A DNA stretch of 64,000 nt from Mesodorylaimus sp. YZB2_4 (taxonomy: Eukaryota > Nematoda > Enoplea > Dorylaimida > Dorylaimidae). Position numbers and translations under genes: made by a program. Below the pieces are notes generated by a model. The model saw nothing but the letters and a program-made list of their open reading frames with translations. It made no database searches and was not told the origin of the DNA. The stretch lies in the NCBI GenBank assembly GCA_030248295.1, contig JASANH010000735.1, positions 558,001 to 622,000 on the forward strand, read 5' to 3'. Shown piece after piece: positions 22,909-33,894 of the stretch (the first letter of the stretch is position 1; each line of letters begins with the position of its first letter).

Positions 22909-23814
22909 TGTACGGCACGAATTGATGCGCGATCATAAAATACGAATCGATTCTGGCCCCCGATTTCCTTTCTAAATGGTATATGATCGATTTCAGAAAC
23001 GTTCAAAGTTTGATTTCAACGAACAATGCGTCCTAATTCCTCGTCCTCGTCATGCCAAATGATTAAAATGAAACTTTTATAAATCGAGCGATTCCTTTGA
23101 AATACTTTTCCGATTAGACAGCGCGTTATATTTTCTATTTTTCAGTTGTTCCCAGAAATGGTTACCTTCCAAAAATGGAAACCATGCTAAGCACATTCCT
23201 CACGAGGCTCGCGCACACTCCCCGACTTCAGCCTGATATGATTGTCATAAGCAGCGTTATTTAAGCGCGAAATTCAAAAGGTCATTTGCCAACTTTAGCA
23301 TATCTAATCGTAAGTGCCTTGTTTTCAGGCTCGATGATTCAAGGTGCATTTTCCTGTAATGTAGAGTAAAGTGCATGTATCTTGTCATTATACTAGAGAG
23401 GCTGGGTTAGATCATGCTGAGCACGTCTTGGCCATCGATTTTATGCCTGACAAGTCGACGCCAGTGAAATCCTTGGCTCAGCATGGGCTATCTAGGGCTA
23501 GTCAGCCCACGGACACTTCGCGGCCGCACACCAAGAGGGTCGTGTAGGAGAGAAGAGGGGTTCTGACGGCCCCAAGGCCAAAGTGCTGACAGAGCCCAAG
23601 CCAAACTGGACACTCGCTCTCGATCTCGCGCCCAACTTCGGAGAGGCAGTCACTGACAGGCTTGAGAGACTAGTCCACGCCCAGCACTGTTCTGACAGGA
23701 TCGTTCACTAAGCCAGGCCAGTCCCAGACTTCGGACAAGACCGCAGACTTTTGAGAGTCCTGGACAATGCTGGTTCAGTTTGGTCACTCGTGGTCCCTCT
23801 ACCACGAAGACTGA

Positions 23815-23885
23815 CCTGTCGCCAAGTTGTAAACTGACTTAACAGGCCACTCCTGTCTGGTTCCCCTCAGTGTTAGCATGTGTAG
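23815..23885 (+). repeat. Short repeat upstream of acyltransferase-like gene
   Basis: The block from GTCGCCAAGTTGTAAAC to TGTTAGCATGTG is shared with 25684-25766, which carries an extra stretch of about 18 bp in the middle. The two copies lie upstream of the two intronless genes here, about 395 and 110 bp before their ATGs. Confidence 0.6.
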
Positions 23886-24060
23886 CCAGCGCACCCAGGC
23901 GGCGGGAGATAGTCGAGACCTAGGTCTCTTAGGGAGGCAAATTAGTCTCGCGACTATACAGTACATGCCCTAGAAACATCAACCGGAGAGGCTGACGTCT
24001 CCCAGCCAGGGGAGGTATCCATCTCCCAACCGCCAGGGATACTGGTTTCAGAACACCCTA
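23874..24060 (+). mobile_element. Dispersed element, family 2, copy 1
   Basis: This copy of about 185 bp shares ordered blocks with 36765-36945 (same strand), 31475-31580 and 62217-62375 (opposite strand). Common blocks include CACCCAGGCGGCGGGAGATA, GTCTCGCGACTAT, AACATCAACCG and CCAGCCAGGGGAG. It has no ORF, and no intact pol III promoter was seen. It is non-autonomous, of unknown class. Confidence 0.7.
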
Positions 24061-24278
24061 AACTTAGCACCATGGTGTAAGATAGGACGTGTTATCTGCT
24101 AGCAACAACGCCCCCTACTGTGCGCATTCCACGCCCGCCATCCAGTCCCGCAGTGCTTGTGTTATTACGATGTTGCACCAGAGGACGTCACATCGTGCCA
24201 GCAGCAGCAGAGTGCGCAACTGACTCGAAGACGAGCAGTGTTCTCGCTGATAGTCGTCTCTTGCACTTCTGCCAGGCC

Positions 24279-25193
24279 ATGTCTCTGCTTGAAGTAAACT
24301 GGGCGACGGATCGATTGGCCTTGTACAAAGGCCTGGAATTGGAGAACAGAGATGAGACCCTTCCAGTCCGACATATGCTCTGGTATTTGATGAGTGGCAA
24401 AATCAAGCAAGGCCATGTTTATGTCGATCAATGGCCCTCATTCAAGCACGTTTGCTGCCTCCATTCCACTCATTTCTATTCGGCCAATGATCGAGATTTC
24501 GTGGTTTTATGCTCGACTGAAATCAATGATTTTGTCTCCTTCTTGTCGGCAGTGGCCAAGCAACGGCAGTGGGAGTACAGGGACGGGGTCATAGTGGCTT
24601 ATGTCCAAGAGCATTTGGCGGATTTGGCTGCACAATTCCTTCGCCCGGGGGCCAATCACGGCTCGATCTGGGTGTCCCAGCCTCTCCGTCATTACACAGC
24701 TTACGAACGCAAGAATTTCGATGAGTATGCACTCCTTTTCGAAGAGTACACGAGCAAGTTGCCGAAGGAGTTTACAATTTCAAAACTGAGACCCGACGAG
24801 GCTGGTTTGGTGGCCGAGCAATGGCCGTACCAGGTGCCCGACAAGGCGGACATGTTCGGGTGGTTGATCGACACGTTCCCATCGGTGTGCACCAGGAACA
24901 GCAAGGGTCAGCCCGTAGCCTGGGTCATATCCTACAGCTTCGGAGCCACGGGCGGAGCATACGTAGTTCCCGAACATCGAGGCAAGGGCATAACCGAAGC
25001 GCAAGCCGGGCACGTGCTGGGCAACCTGTTGCGGATGAATCCTGGACAACGATTCTTTTGGATCGTGGACGACAACATCGCCTCGTTGAAACAAGCCAAA
25101 CGAACGGTCATTGATATGCGCGATACGGGTGTCATGATGAAGTGGGTGGCCTACACCACCCCTCGTGCACAAAAGGTCGCGTCTCGTTTGTGA
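24279..25193 (+). CDS. Glycine N-acyltransferase-like GNAT enzyme, intronless
   Basis: This 304-residue protein matches the two-part layout of the GLYAT family, which transfers acyl groups from acyl-CoA to glycine or other amines in detoxification. An N-terminal half (FKHVCCLHS region) precedes a GNAT-type C-terminal half with the CoA pyrophosphate loop EHRGKGITEAQAG at about residues 284-296 of the longer upstream frame (about 231-243 from the chosen start). The segment VAWVISYSFGATGGAYVV also fits. The ATG at 24279 is preferred to the upstream open frame (24120), which has no ATG and no conserved sequence. Length is close to the family norm of about 295. The substrate cannot be told from sequence. 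Confidence 0.82.
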   Translation: MSLLEVNWATDRLALYKGLELENRDETLPVRHMLWYLMSGKIKQGHVYVDQWPSFKHVCCLHSTHFYSANDRDFVVLCSTEINDFVSFLSAVAKQRQWEYRDGVIVAYVQEHLADLAAQFLRPGANHGSIWVSQPLRHYTAYERKNFDEYALLFEEYTSKLPKEFTISKLRPDEAGLVAEQWPYQVPDKADMFGWLIDTFPSVCTRNSKGQPVAWVISYSFGATGGAYVVPEHRGKGITEAQAGHVLGNLLRMNPGQRFFWIVDDNIASLKQAKRTVIDMRDTGVMMKWVAYTTPRAQKVASRL

Positions 25194-25877
25194 CAAGGTG
25201 GCATACTGGACGTTTGTGATTGCAACTTGCACAATGCCTTGTTCTGTCCATCATGTTGTCCATATGTGCTATTTCAAATATATGAATGAAATGCTCATCA
25301 TCCGTCCCAGTGCCCTGCGCCAGGTTTCACCAACTTACAAGTCCACAAGCGACTCGAGTTTCATCAATGTCAATGATCCTTGGGTTACAAGAGCACGGAC
25401 GACGACTACGAGCAATTTGGTTTCATTAACTTATAAGGTCTCTGAAAATGTGGGCGGAGGCTGGTGACTTGTAGACAGAACGAGACTCGTAGGACTTGTA
25501 GCACTGCTGGTTTCATCCATTCGCCCCGTGTATTTGCTATGGATTCCTCTCTTATAGTCTTTTGCCAGGCCAATCATGATGGCAGGGAACCGTGCTAAAA
25601 GGGCCTAACTTACCACAGCACCTTGCCCCCTCACCTTCCGAAAAATCACTGAGCTGCTGCCATTCGAATTTCGGGGCGTATGCGTGTCGCCAAGTTGTGA
25701 AACGAGCCACCTCCCAGGCTGACTCACAATCAGCAGGCCGCGCCTGTCTTATTGTTAGCATGTGACAGGCTTCGAGAATACCCCACCCTTACCCCATTAC
25801 TTTACACTGTGAATGGTGCTCATGCTCACACACACTGCTCACAGTTCTGTTCAGTGTCTGCGTGCACGTGTCCGAGA
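25194..25877. other. Spacer before the lectin-like gene
   Basis: It contains the second copy of the short repeat (25684-25766) and probably the promoter of the downstream gene. The minus-strand ORF at 25552-25761 falls across the repeat and is not taken as a gene. Confidence 0.5.
25684..25766 (+). repeat. Short repeat upstream of lectin-like gene
   Basis: This is the second copy of the block at 23815-23885, sharing GTCGCCAAGTTGTGAAAC at one end and TGTTAGCATGTG at the other. It lies about 110 bp before the ATG at 25878. Confidence 0.6.
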
Positions 25878-27089
25878 ATGGTGGCTAGGCGTTCGTGGTG
25901 CTTCGTCTTCTTGGCGGCTGCATCGATGTTGGTGATCGTGCTCAGTCAAGAAAACTGCTCAAAAGTGCGAGGCGCTTATGAATACGAGCCAAACAGATGC
26001 ATTTCTGTTCGCTCCGACAACCGAGCTGTGCGGCGCAATATGAACAACGCCCTGAAGTACTGCCAGCGCTACACCAACAACGACCACGTGTGGAGTTTGG
26101 TCAAGCTGGATACACCGAAGAAAATTGGGGCGTTGCGCACAGCTTTTCAAAATTACGTGCCAAAAGAAGCGTCATTCTGGCTGGGTCTGGTACGAGAGAA
26201 TCGTACGTGGGACGAGGGAGAAGAGTGGGACGAGCCTTCGAAGTGGAGGTGGTTGTTGGACAACACCACCTTGGCTACATCGGCCGAAATGATGATCACG
26301 AATCCATGGATCGATGGCCAACTGGTCGAAATGAGCGATGAGTGCAGTGCCCAGTGTGTCATCGCTAAGTGGATGCTCACAACGGAGAAATCGTCAGTGG
26401 AATGGTGGAATTCGATGGTGAAATGGTCCACTTCCTGTTGCGATCGTGCTGTCGATTTTAAGCTCACAGTTTGCGAATCATCACCGACGTCCATCACTCC
26501 GAGTCCGACCGCCACTGCCTCGACCGAAAACCGTTCCAGCAATCGGTCGCCTTCGGTCACCCCCTCGAACACTCAGGGTCAGCGGACCGCGGGCCAAGCG
26601 ACTGTGGTCGATGCGAGGGCAGGAGGGACAGTCGGGCAGGCGGCAGGACAGGCGACGGCCACCGACTCCTCGTCCACCCTGTCCGAATGGAAGTGGGTGA
26701 TCCTGGGATCGGTGCTGGGTGGTCTGTTCTTGATCGCCATCACAGTCATCATCTGCGCCATTGTCATCCTCAGTCGTCGTCTCCGTCAAGAAGAGACTAC
26801 GACCAAAAGGAGCTCGAATACTCCACGCACGGCTGCCGTCGAAGCGGTCACTGAGGACGAGGAAAGCACGCTCGACAGTCTGCCTCGCTCCAAGCGCCCT
26901 TCCGCTCCAGCTACCACCTCTTCTGTTGCCTCCAACCGGGGCTACATGTACGTCAGGCTCAAGCCGAAACAGGGTGGCAGTCAGTACCTGAAAAAGATGA
27001 TGGTGGCTGCCTCCAGCAGGAGCTCGGCATCCAGGTCTCCAAGGAAACTGACTAGCACGAAGTCAAAAGCCATGAAGAAGCGGTGGTGA
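25878..27089 (+). CDS. C-type-lectin-like type I membrane protein, intronless
   Basis: A 403-residue protein starts at the ATG at 25878, which begins a signal peptide (about residues 1-24, CFVFLAAASMLVIVL). Residues about 25-195 look like a C-type lectin-like domain: YCQRY, FWLGLVRE, W-rich core, NPWIDGQ, and paired cysteines ending in VCESS. The classical EPN or QPD sugar motif and WND are absent, so calcium-dependent sugar binding is doubtful. A Ser/Thr-rich stalk, one transmembrane helix (about 273-298) and a basic 105-residue tail ending in KKRW follow. It is probably a surface recognition or adhesion receptor (inference). It is single-exon, like its upstream neighbour. Confidence 0.75.
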   Translation: MVARRSWCFVFLAAASMLVIVLSQENCSKVRGAYEYEPNRCISVRSDNRAVRRNMNNALKYCQRYTNNDHVWSLVKLDTPKKIGALRTAFQNYVPKEASFWLGLVRENRTWDEGEEWDEPSKWRWLLDNTTLATSAEMMITNPWIDGQLVEMSDECSAQCVIAKWMLTTEKSSVEWWNSMVKWSTSCCDRAVDFKLTVCESSPTSITPSPTATASTENRSSNRSPSVTPSNTQGQRTAGQATVVDARAGGTVGQAAGQATATDSSSTLSEWKWVILGSVLGGLFLIAITVIICAIVILSRRLRQEETTTKRSSNTPRTAAVEAVTEDEESTLDSLPRSKRPSAPATTSSVASNRGYMYVRLKPKQGGSQYLKKMMVAASSRSSASRSPRKLTSTKSKAMKKRW

Positions 27090-27500
27090 GCAAGACGAGT
27101 GATCTGTGCTCTGGTGTGCTTGTGTGTAATGTCAACACATGTGTACCTTGAAGAAAATGAGCTTGATCATGTTGGTTTCGGGGTGGTCTGGTGGTGTGCA
27201 GTGCCTCATGTCCCCTCACACAGAGCTCACGCAAGCTTGTTTGCTTTTTTCCTGTTCTCACGCTAGAAAGTATGCCTGTCCTAAGTCGATAGGCTCCGTT
27301 TGGGATCAGTTCCGGAGCTCATCAAAACGGCTGTGTCCTGGGTTTGCCTGTCAGTCCAGCCTGTTCGCACATTGTGAAGGGGAATGATACTATGAAGATG
27401 GGTCGACTCAGAAAAATTCTTATCGCAAACTGATCAAAGCCGCAAGGGAGGTACAGTAAGAGCGTGGCCAAGCGTATCAGCTGTATATAATAAGCTGGTG

Positions 27501-27635
27501 GGCCTGGTCTGGCGGCCGGGCCTGGCGGTTCGGCGTCTGCCTCTCACTCCAGGTGCGCAGTTACGGGGTGTTCGACCCACAGCCTGGTAAATCATTTCGT
27601 GAACGTGTCCCCGGCCTCGAGTGCGATGTGGCAAG
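27501..27635 (+). repeat. tRNA-derived SINE copy
   Basis: The segment has a tRNA-like head with GGCGTCTGCCTCTCACTCCA, a GTGCGCAG stretch and a B-box-like GGTGTTCGACCC. This is the same order as the better copy at 46366-46525. It is divergent and may be an older copy. Confidence 0.5.
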
Positions 27636-29779
27636 CCGTGATTACGGACAAGCAGTGGCCCTGTTACGGGCTGCTTCCGAATCGAACATGACCTTCTGCT
27701 GACAGCAATGCTATTAAATTCCTTGCCTAGTCCTGCGGATTTCGAGACCGTCAGCCAGGTTCTGGTTAAAGTACCCACTTCACTTGGTGACTGGTCAGAT
27801 AAGTTCAAAGCAAGATCGAAACATGACAGCAGTGACGGCAAAAACTAGCCAGTCACCTCGAACTCGGGCCAGAATTGATGAGCTGCAGTACATTGACTCT
27901 CACGCCGTAGAGCTGGTCCGCCTGTTGACCCAATCAGCGTTGAGTCCCTTTTCAAATTGTTCAAACTGTCACGGGCGGCTTCCCGAGTTCCTACACCGTC
28001 CTTCCACACGTTTACTCAACAGTGGCATCTTTTCAACGTCCAACTTTGAACTAAAAGAAGGACAGGCACTCACGCTTTTGCAATAGATTGTCGCTGCCTG
28101 TTATCTCTTACATTGTCGTATGCGAAATGCAAATGCATTATGATGAAATTTATTGCATTAATTGTGTAAAGAATTCAAACTTCCGAATTCCCGCCACCAT
28201 TCTTTTCACATCGAACGCCCAGGTTTGAAGTTCTGAAGCCCTTCAGTCGCAAGTCTGCTACCAGATGGGGTACCATCCCAGGCCACTCCTACAAACCCGG
28301 AAGGCAGGCCTGGGGGAACCGAAGGTGAGGACACCTAACTCTGTCCTCTGCCGGAATGAGTGGGACCACACTAGCGCCAATCACTGCTGTGCGACCCAGG
28401 CCCCGCCTTGCCGTCCCTGAAACACTCTTCAGCAAATGAGGCACTTTTGGTGGCTGTCATTAGCAGATGACGTTGAGGGACTGAAACGACCTGTGCATTT
28501 TAGCGGGGACTGTCTCTGTCGCTCCACGGGCTGGCACTGGCTGACGTGGTATTCGCACCGACCGCACCGAACACCTAAGCTTACCAAATCAGGCACCAGT
28601 GCCAACACGGACGGTACATTATTTGCCGTGTTGTATTTGCAGTCCCCTGTTGCTTTCTTGACCTTGCCTGCCCTGGGCAGATACATTATCAGACGGCCCG
28701 CTCGTCTGGCTGGCTTCGGCAAACACGAATAGAATTTGTCCAATTCTTGTTATGTCTGGTCACGATCTGCTGACCGATTTTCGCCTCCCTATTTGAACAG
28801 ACTGCGGTCATCGCTGACGCAAGCCGTCTGCTCGGCCATATATAGTCCCCCGCTCGTGCCTCAAGCGTCAGTCGGAGGCGACGGTGCGTGGATCATGATT
28901 GTAATGTGCAATTTGGGGTTGAGAAAGCACGCACTCGTTCACGTCCTTCCACGCCGACTACCCGTTCGACGAGAGTGTGTATTTTGCAGAAAAATGTAGT
29001 CCGAGCCTGTGTGACAGCCGGCTCAGCAAATTGCTCGAATAGGGGCTGTAGTGAAAAGGGTGGGAATAGAAGGAAATTTTGGGCCCATTCCGTCTCCTCC
29101 TGACGTGTGTCACCATCGAGGGGGACGTTGCGACGTGACGTATACGCGATAAATGGGCGAATATGGGCACGGGCCTAGTAGGCGAATGGAAAACCGTGTC
29201 GCGCAGTCTATTCAAACCCCGCTCTCCGCCCCCAGCATCAACATTTTAACGCTTTTCAAAAACTTCTCGTTTTCCGCGTCGAATCTGGGCTCCTAGCCGT
29301 CGTTGGCCCGCCTATTATGCCTTCTGTACTTTTTGTACACAATGACTGCCCCTTCCTTCAAATTATGTGTCGACCTAGTCTGGTACGGTCTGTTTCTTAG
29401 TTCTCACCCGTTCATTTCAGTCGTGTCCACTGCAGCTGGGCTTATCACTCGGTCAGCCTTCTGTAAAGAGAGCTATCCGTTGACAGTTTGCTTTTGCTCC
29501 ATTTTGTTACTGTCATGGAGTTGCTCTCTTCACAGCGGGCGCCATTCGAAAGCGAATGTGTCGAAGAAGATGTACGAGCCAGTCTGGACGGCAGTCATTC
29601 GTATACGTTAACACGAGCCCACCGACCGAACCCGACGCGCGCTTACTGTACGCCGATGCAGCACTCGTGCGGGCAAGGAATCGGGCCATCTTTGACGAAT
29701 GGACTAATGTCATTAAAACGACAGTGTTGTTGGTGAAGGCAAGTACCTCGTGCTGGTGTGTTGGCAAATGGGAAATATG

Positions 29780-30200
29780 TGCAAGTGTTCAATTTCTGAC
29801 CAATATCTGTCTGCCGATTTGAAGATCGTTCCTGGCTAGGATCACTTCCCCCTCACCCGCTGCCTGACATCACAAGGCCTTGTATACGTGCGTGCTAGCT
29901 AACACTTCCCTGACAGGCAGCGTAAAGAAGGGCTACATGCTGTAAAGTGAGTGTGAGGCGATCGAAGTCAGGAGTTCATACTGTATATGTGTGCAAGTGT
30001 CGATGATCGATTTCTGACCAATGCGAATTCGAAGATCGCTCCTGGCGAGGATCACTTTTTATCGTCACTTGCTGCCTGACTCACAAAGCCTTGTAGGCTC
30101 CAATACGTGCGTGCTAACGCGCCCCTGACAGGCAGTGTAAAATAGGACTTCACTGTAGTAAGAGAGTGTGAGGCGATCGAAGTCAGACGTTCATACAGTA
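29780..30200 (+). repeat. Tandem dimer of about 205 bp
   Basis: Positions about 29780-29983 and 29986-30200 share ordered blocks: TTTCTGACCAAT, GAAGATCG.TCCTGG, GCTGCCTGAC, ACGTGCGTGCTA, CCTGACAGGCAG and GTGTGAGGCGATCGAAGTCA. This is one direct duplication with moderate divergence. Each unit also contains a short inverted pair, GCTGCCTGAC / CTGACAGGCAG. Confidence 0.75.
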
Positions 30201-31125
30201 TTTTCCTAGTGGCCACCCACGAGAGGGCAGCTGAGACATTATCGGGCATGCATTTACTTGCAGCGTCCATGCCAATCCCATCGTAGACATCCCTTTCAAC
30301 CCCAATTCGAGTCTGCACACCATCAACTACACGACAAGACATGTCACCACTCAGCCTTGCAGGCACATAGTATAGCTAGTAGACGTTCGATTTGACTCTT
30401 CTCGCTTTGAAGATAACGCGTCCTAATACGTAACGAGCCAATGATCTTTTGCCAAACCTTAAAGGCAGTCCCGGACGGCTTTCTCTGCCCTCATATTCTT
30501 GATGACGGCGGCCTGTAAGCGTTAAGGTTGGCACACTGCATCCTAATCTCATCCGATTTACCTGATCGCAAGTATCGTTTGACCAGAGGGCGACTCGGGG
30601 CGTCCTCGGCCGTGACGTACGGGTGGGGCAATGGCTGTGGTCCGCTTGTGAAATCTGCAAAAATGGAACGAGTGCATTATGGCCGGATGATAATAATTCA
30701 GTCATTTTAATGCGCACTACCCATCAATCACGGGCTAAATGTGCAAGTCACAAGGCGCGCGTCGACGACAGGCCAAGGACTAGTGTCCAGTAGTCACTAA
30801 TTTGCCTATCCGACTCCAGCAGACGTCCTGTTTTGGCCTTCCATATACTAAAATTATAAACAAGGACCATAATTTGATGAAGTTCTCTCAGTTCAGGAAT
30901 AAAATGATGGAAAAAGGCAATAATCTGTCCGCAGCTCCGTGATTCTTCGGTGCACCTTGCATGTAACTCAGATCTTGCATTTGTCTGTCTGCGAGCTTAT
31001 CCTCAGTCGACATTTCTGCTAGGGTATTAGCCTAAAGATGCTTACGAAGAAATGCCGAGCAGATGACACGGAGTCACACGAAGGTTGTTGCGAGAGGATC
31101 ACAAAGAGCCCACACCCACTAAAAC

Positions 31126-31225
31126 TTGTGGCCTGACCGAGAATCGAACCCTGCAGCCCCGGGATGCGTGGTTCAGATATGAACGGGTGCCTCACTGCGG
31201 GCATGTGCGTCGCGACCAGAGCACC
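31126..31225 (-). repeat. tRNA-like fragment
   Basis: Read on the minus strand there is a B-box block (CAGGGTTCGATTC). The rest is not clearly tRNA. It probably belongs to the tRNA-derived repeats of this region. Confidence 0.35.
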
Positions 31226-31474
31226 AGAGGGTGTCTGTATTGGCCCTGTCCACGATTTGCCTGGGACCCGAAGCAGTCTGAGGGCACTGGCACAAACATT
31301 TACAAAATATTCCCTGCCCTAAGCAAGAGCCAAGAATAGTAATCGAGAGCGGCTTCTCAGGGGTCGGGCATAATTCCTACGAGACCCAAAACAGCACAGC
31401 ATGACCTGATCCGTGAAAATCCTGGAAGATCAATCAATGCCCGCTAATGTGACCTTCATCAGTCGTGCGGGCCA

Positions 31475-31580
31475 TGGCGAGTGGGAGAGGATATCGATCT
31501 CCCCTGGCTGGGAGACGTCAACCACTTCGGTTGATGTTTCAGCGTCAGGTATAGTCGCAAGACTTGTCTGCTCCAGTCGT
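31475..31580 (-). mobile_element. Dispersed element, family 2, partial copy
   Basis: About 105 bp matches the 3' half of the element at 23874-24060 in reverse orientation, including CTCCCCTGGCTGGGAGACGT and ATAGTCGCAAGACTTG. The other half appears lost. Confidence 0.6.
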
Positions 31581-31619
31581 AGTTTTTGTCCCACCGACAT
31601 CGATCGGTCGCATCCCCTC

Positions 31620-31720
31620 CCACGCCGCCAATTGGAGGGTCGCACTACCACGGTAATTTAGTGAGCAGCTGAGCTTAACCTGGGTTCGATCCCTCAAGAC
31701 GGGGGTCGGTTTGGGAAAGC
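31620..31720 (+). repeat. tRNA-like fragment with B box
   Basis: GGGTTCGATCCC at about 31682 matches a pol III B box. The sequence before it has weak tRNA resemblance. Truncated SINE or chance match. Confidence 0.3.
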
Positions 31721-32071
31721 CACAGACCCTGGGTGACGCCTCCTCAGTCGAGTTCCGATGCCAGTGTGGGTCAGACTGGGCCGGTCAAGTGGGTTCAGTG
31801 CATTAAAACAGTGTGGCTAGCATCTAAAATGCACTCGATCGCTTACCAAAAGCAGTTCGTCGCACACGTTCTCCTCCGTATGGCTCGTCGTCGTAGTCAT
31901 CAAGTATGGGGACATAAACGCTGTCGTAGGCTGCAAAGTCATAGCACCCATTCATAGGCAATGTTGCCGACCATACTCACCCCCCCCCCCCCCAAAAAAA
32001 ACAAAGCTTGGCACTCTTTTCCTCGTGCACGCTTCATCGACTAACATGTCCCCAGTGTTGCGCATGCTTCA

Positions 32072-32225
32072 GCAATCCTGATTATAAGCCCCCTCAAATC
32101 AATTTTTTGCCCTTTTTCGCCAAAGATATGATTGAAAATCAGGTCGACCCCGTGGCAGTTTGGAAGGCGGCTGGTGGAGGTCACACACACATCGATCCCA
32201 AGACGTGGACCGACATTTGGAAAGG
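32072..32225 (+). CDS. Doubtful isolated exon
   Basis: Between an acceptor-like TTCAG (about 32071) and a donor-like GTCACA (about 32226) the frame encodes about 51 residues with a protein-like pattern (LPFFAKDMIENQVDPVAVWK and THIDPKTWTDIWKG). I do not recognise it, and no partner exons were found. It may be a gene relic or chance. Confidence 0.2.
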
Positions 32226-33608
32226 TCACAGTACAAGCTTACCTTCTTGACTACCTTCGATAGGAATGATTATAAGAGAGTTGGTCAACGTGACCAGAAA
32301 AGTGAATATGATCCACACAAAAATATTCGTCCTAGCTCTCGACCATTTCGCACTCATTTTGCTGCTCATAGCAAGGAAACACGCGTCCTACACAAAATAT
32401 AACACTCTTTCCAATAATCTATTACACACTTGGAAGGCTCAGCTAATAAGGAGAAGAGGCGAGAGATGTCATGAGCACGCCTGCCCGCCTCCTAATCCGC
32501 TATTCTGGCCCAACTACGTAAACACTTGCACTTTGCAAATGGCGCGAGGACATGTGCAGCCCACGTAGCCAGCAGAAAGGCGAGTGATAATCGGCGACCA
32601 GCAAGCCCTCAGGGAGCGAGTCGACCAGCAGACCCCTTATTTACATAAACATAATCGATCGTAGAAACCCCACGCCTATTGCAAGTAAGTAAATGAGCAG
32701 ACCTTCCCAAGTTAATTCAGTTAAATGGATTAAAAAACTATCATAATACTCGAGAGACAGCAGAGGTTCTGATTGGACCGAACTCACAGGCACTTGCTCC
32801 TCGTAATTAAATCTTCCTGCCTGAAAGCAGTTTTAAAATGGCCGAGTTGGTGTGGGAGTTTATCAATTTTTACTGCCCAGCTCTTTCCCTTTAACGAAAT
32901 AAGCCATCGTCAAAAGAGGCGCCGCTGGCCTGCTAATAAAAAAGGAATTTGCTGGCCAACACGCGTGCACCAGGGCCGCTAGTCCACTGCGCGGGCGGCT
33001 TGTTGACCCTCTGCCAGGCCAGAAGGACGGCAAGCTGTCAGTTCAAGACATGTTTGGTTCAGGCCACAGCTAAATAAGGAATTCCGGTACGAATGGCGTT
33101 GTCACCTGGCCAGTAGAATAATGAGCGTCATTCCGTCTGGCTTATCGGAAGGGTGTCGGACTACGTGAGCGCACCTCACACACCTCCTCCTTGAATTACC
33201 TCACACACTCACGTGACAGAGCAGTTACTCGTTCTAAAAGCGGGGCCCGGCAGCCAGTAATCACCAGTATGATGAGCTAATCTGGCCAAGCAGATCAATC
33301 GTTCCACCAGCGCGGAATGGCCACGAAGCGCAGCTAGTGAGCGGAGCAGTCAGTGGCTTTCCTCATTCGGGCTGCCTGCGCCGCATCCAACTCGAGGCAC
33401 CAGTAACCGAAGCAGAATAGGAGTGACAAGTTGAAAATGTGGCCTAAGTCTCATGTTGGCCCGCCTCAAGCTTGTGGACGAGGAATTAGCTCATGGCCCT
33501 CAAAATCCAAGAGCGCAACACAACAAGCCTATTTTTTGCACCAAGCAAGTCCATGAAGCCGCCTCTGGCTGAAGACACTGATAGTCGGAGCGGGGCGGGA
33601 CCAGTGCA

Positions 33609-33894
33609 TTCGACCATATCCCTAGTGCCTGTTGGCTGGGATATAGTCGAATACACAGGTCCCAGCCAACAGGCAACTAGGGCCAACAGGTCCTTAGAGC
33701 ATGTTGGCTGCGCGCTCGACCATATCCCAGGCACTAGGGATATGGTCGAATAGCCCTAGGCACGCTATTCGACCACGGACGGAGAAGGACGGCAAGCTGT
33801 CGGCAAGCTGTCGGTGTGCAGATGGCATGCCTGGTGGCTGGGCATGCCATCTGAATAGCCTACTCGGGTATGGACCTGAGAAGGCTATTCAGAT
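33609..33894. repeat. Cluster of nested palindromes
   Basis: At least four inverted repeats overlap. 33609-33630 pairs perfectly with 33729-33750 (22 bp). 33629-33642 pairs with 33660-33673 (14 bp). 33820-33831 pairs with 33841-33852 (12 bp). 33849-33861 pairs with 33882-33894 (13 bp). The block GACCATATCCC also recurs at 33718-33728 and can pair with 33738-33748. GGCAAGCTGTCG is tandemly doubled at 33791-33813. Confidence 0.8.

Larger units (their letters stand above)
22909..24278. other. Divergent spacer, TAO kinase / acyltransferase-like gene
   Basis: The starts of both flanking genes face away from each other, so both promoters lie here. It contains a copy of the dispersed element at 23874-24060 and, just before it, a 70-bp block (23815-23885) that recurs at 25684-25766. 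No ORF resembles a protein. Confidence 0.55.

Noticed and set aside
25552-25761. Minus-strand ORF whose start (MLTIRQARPADCESAWEVA) looks like a bacterial GNAT acetyltransferase
   Set aside because: The start falls inside the repeat block shared with 23815-23885, the rest is low-similarity, and there is no CoA-binding motif. The likeness is probably chance.
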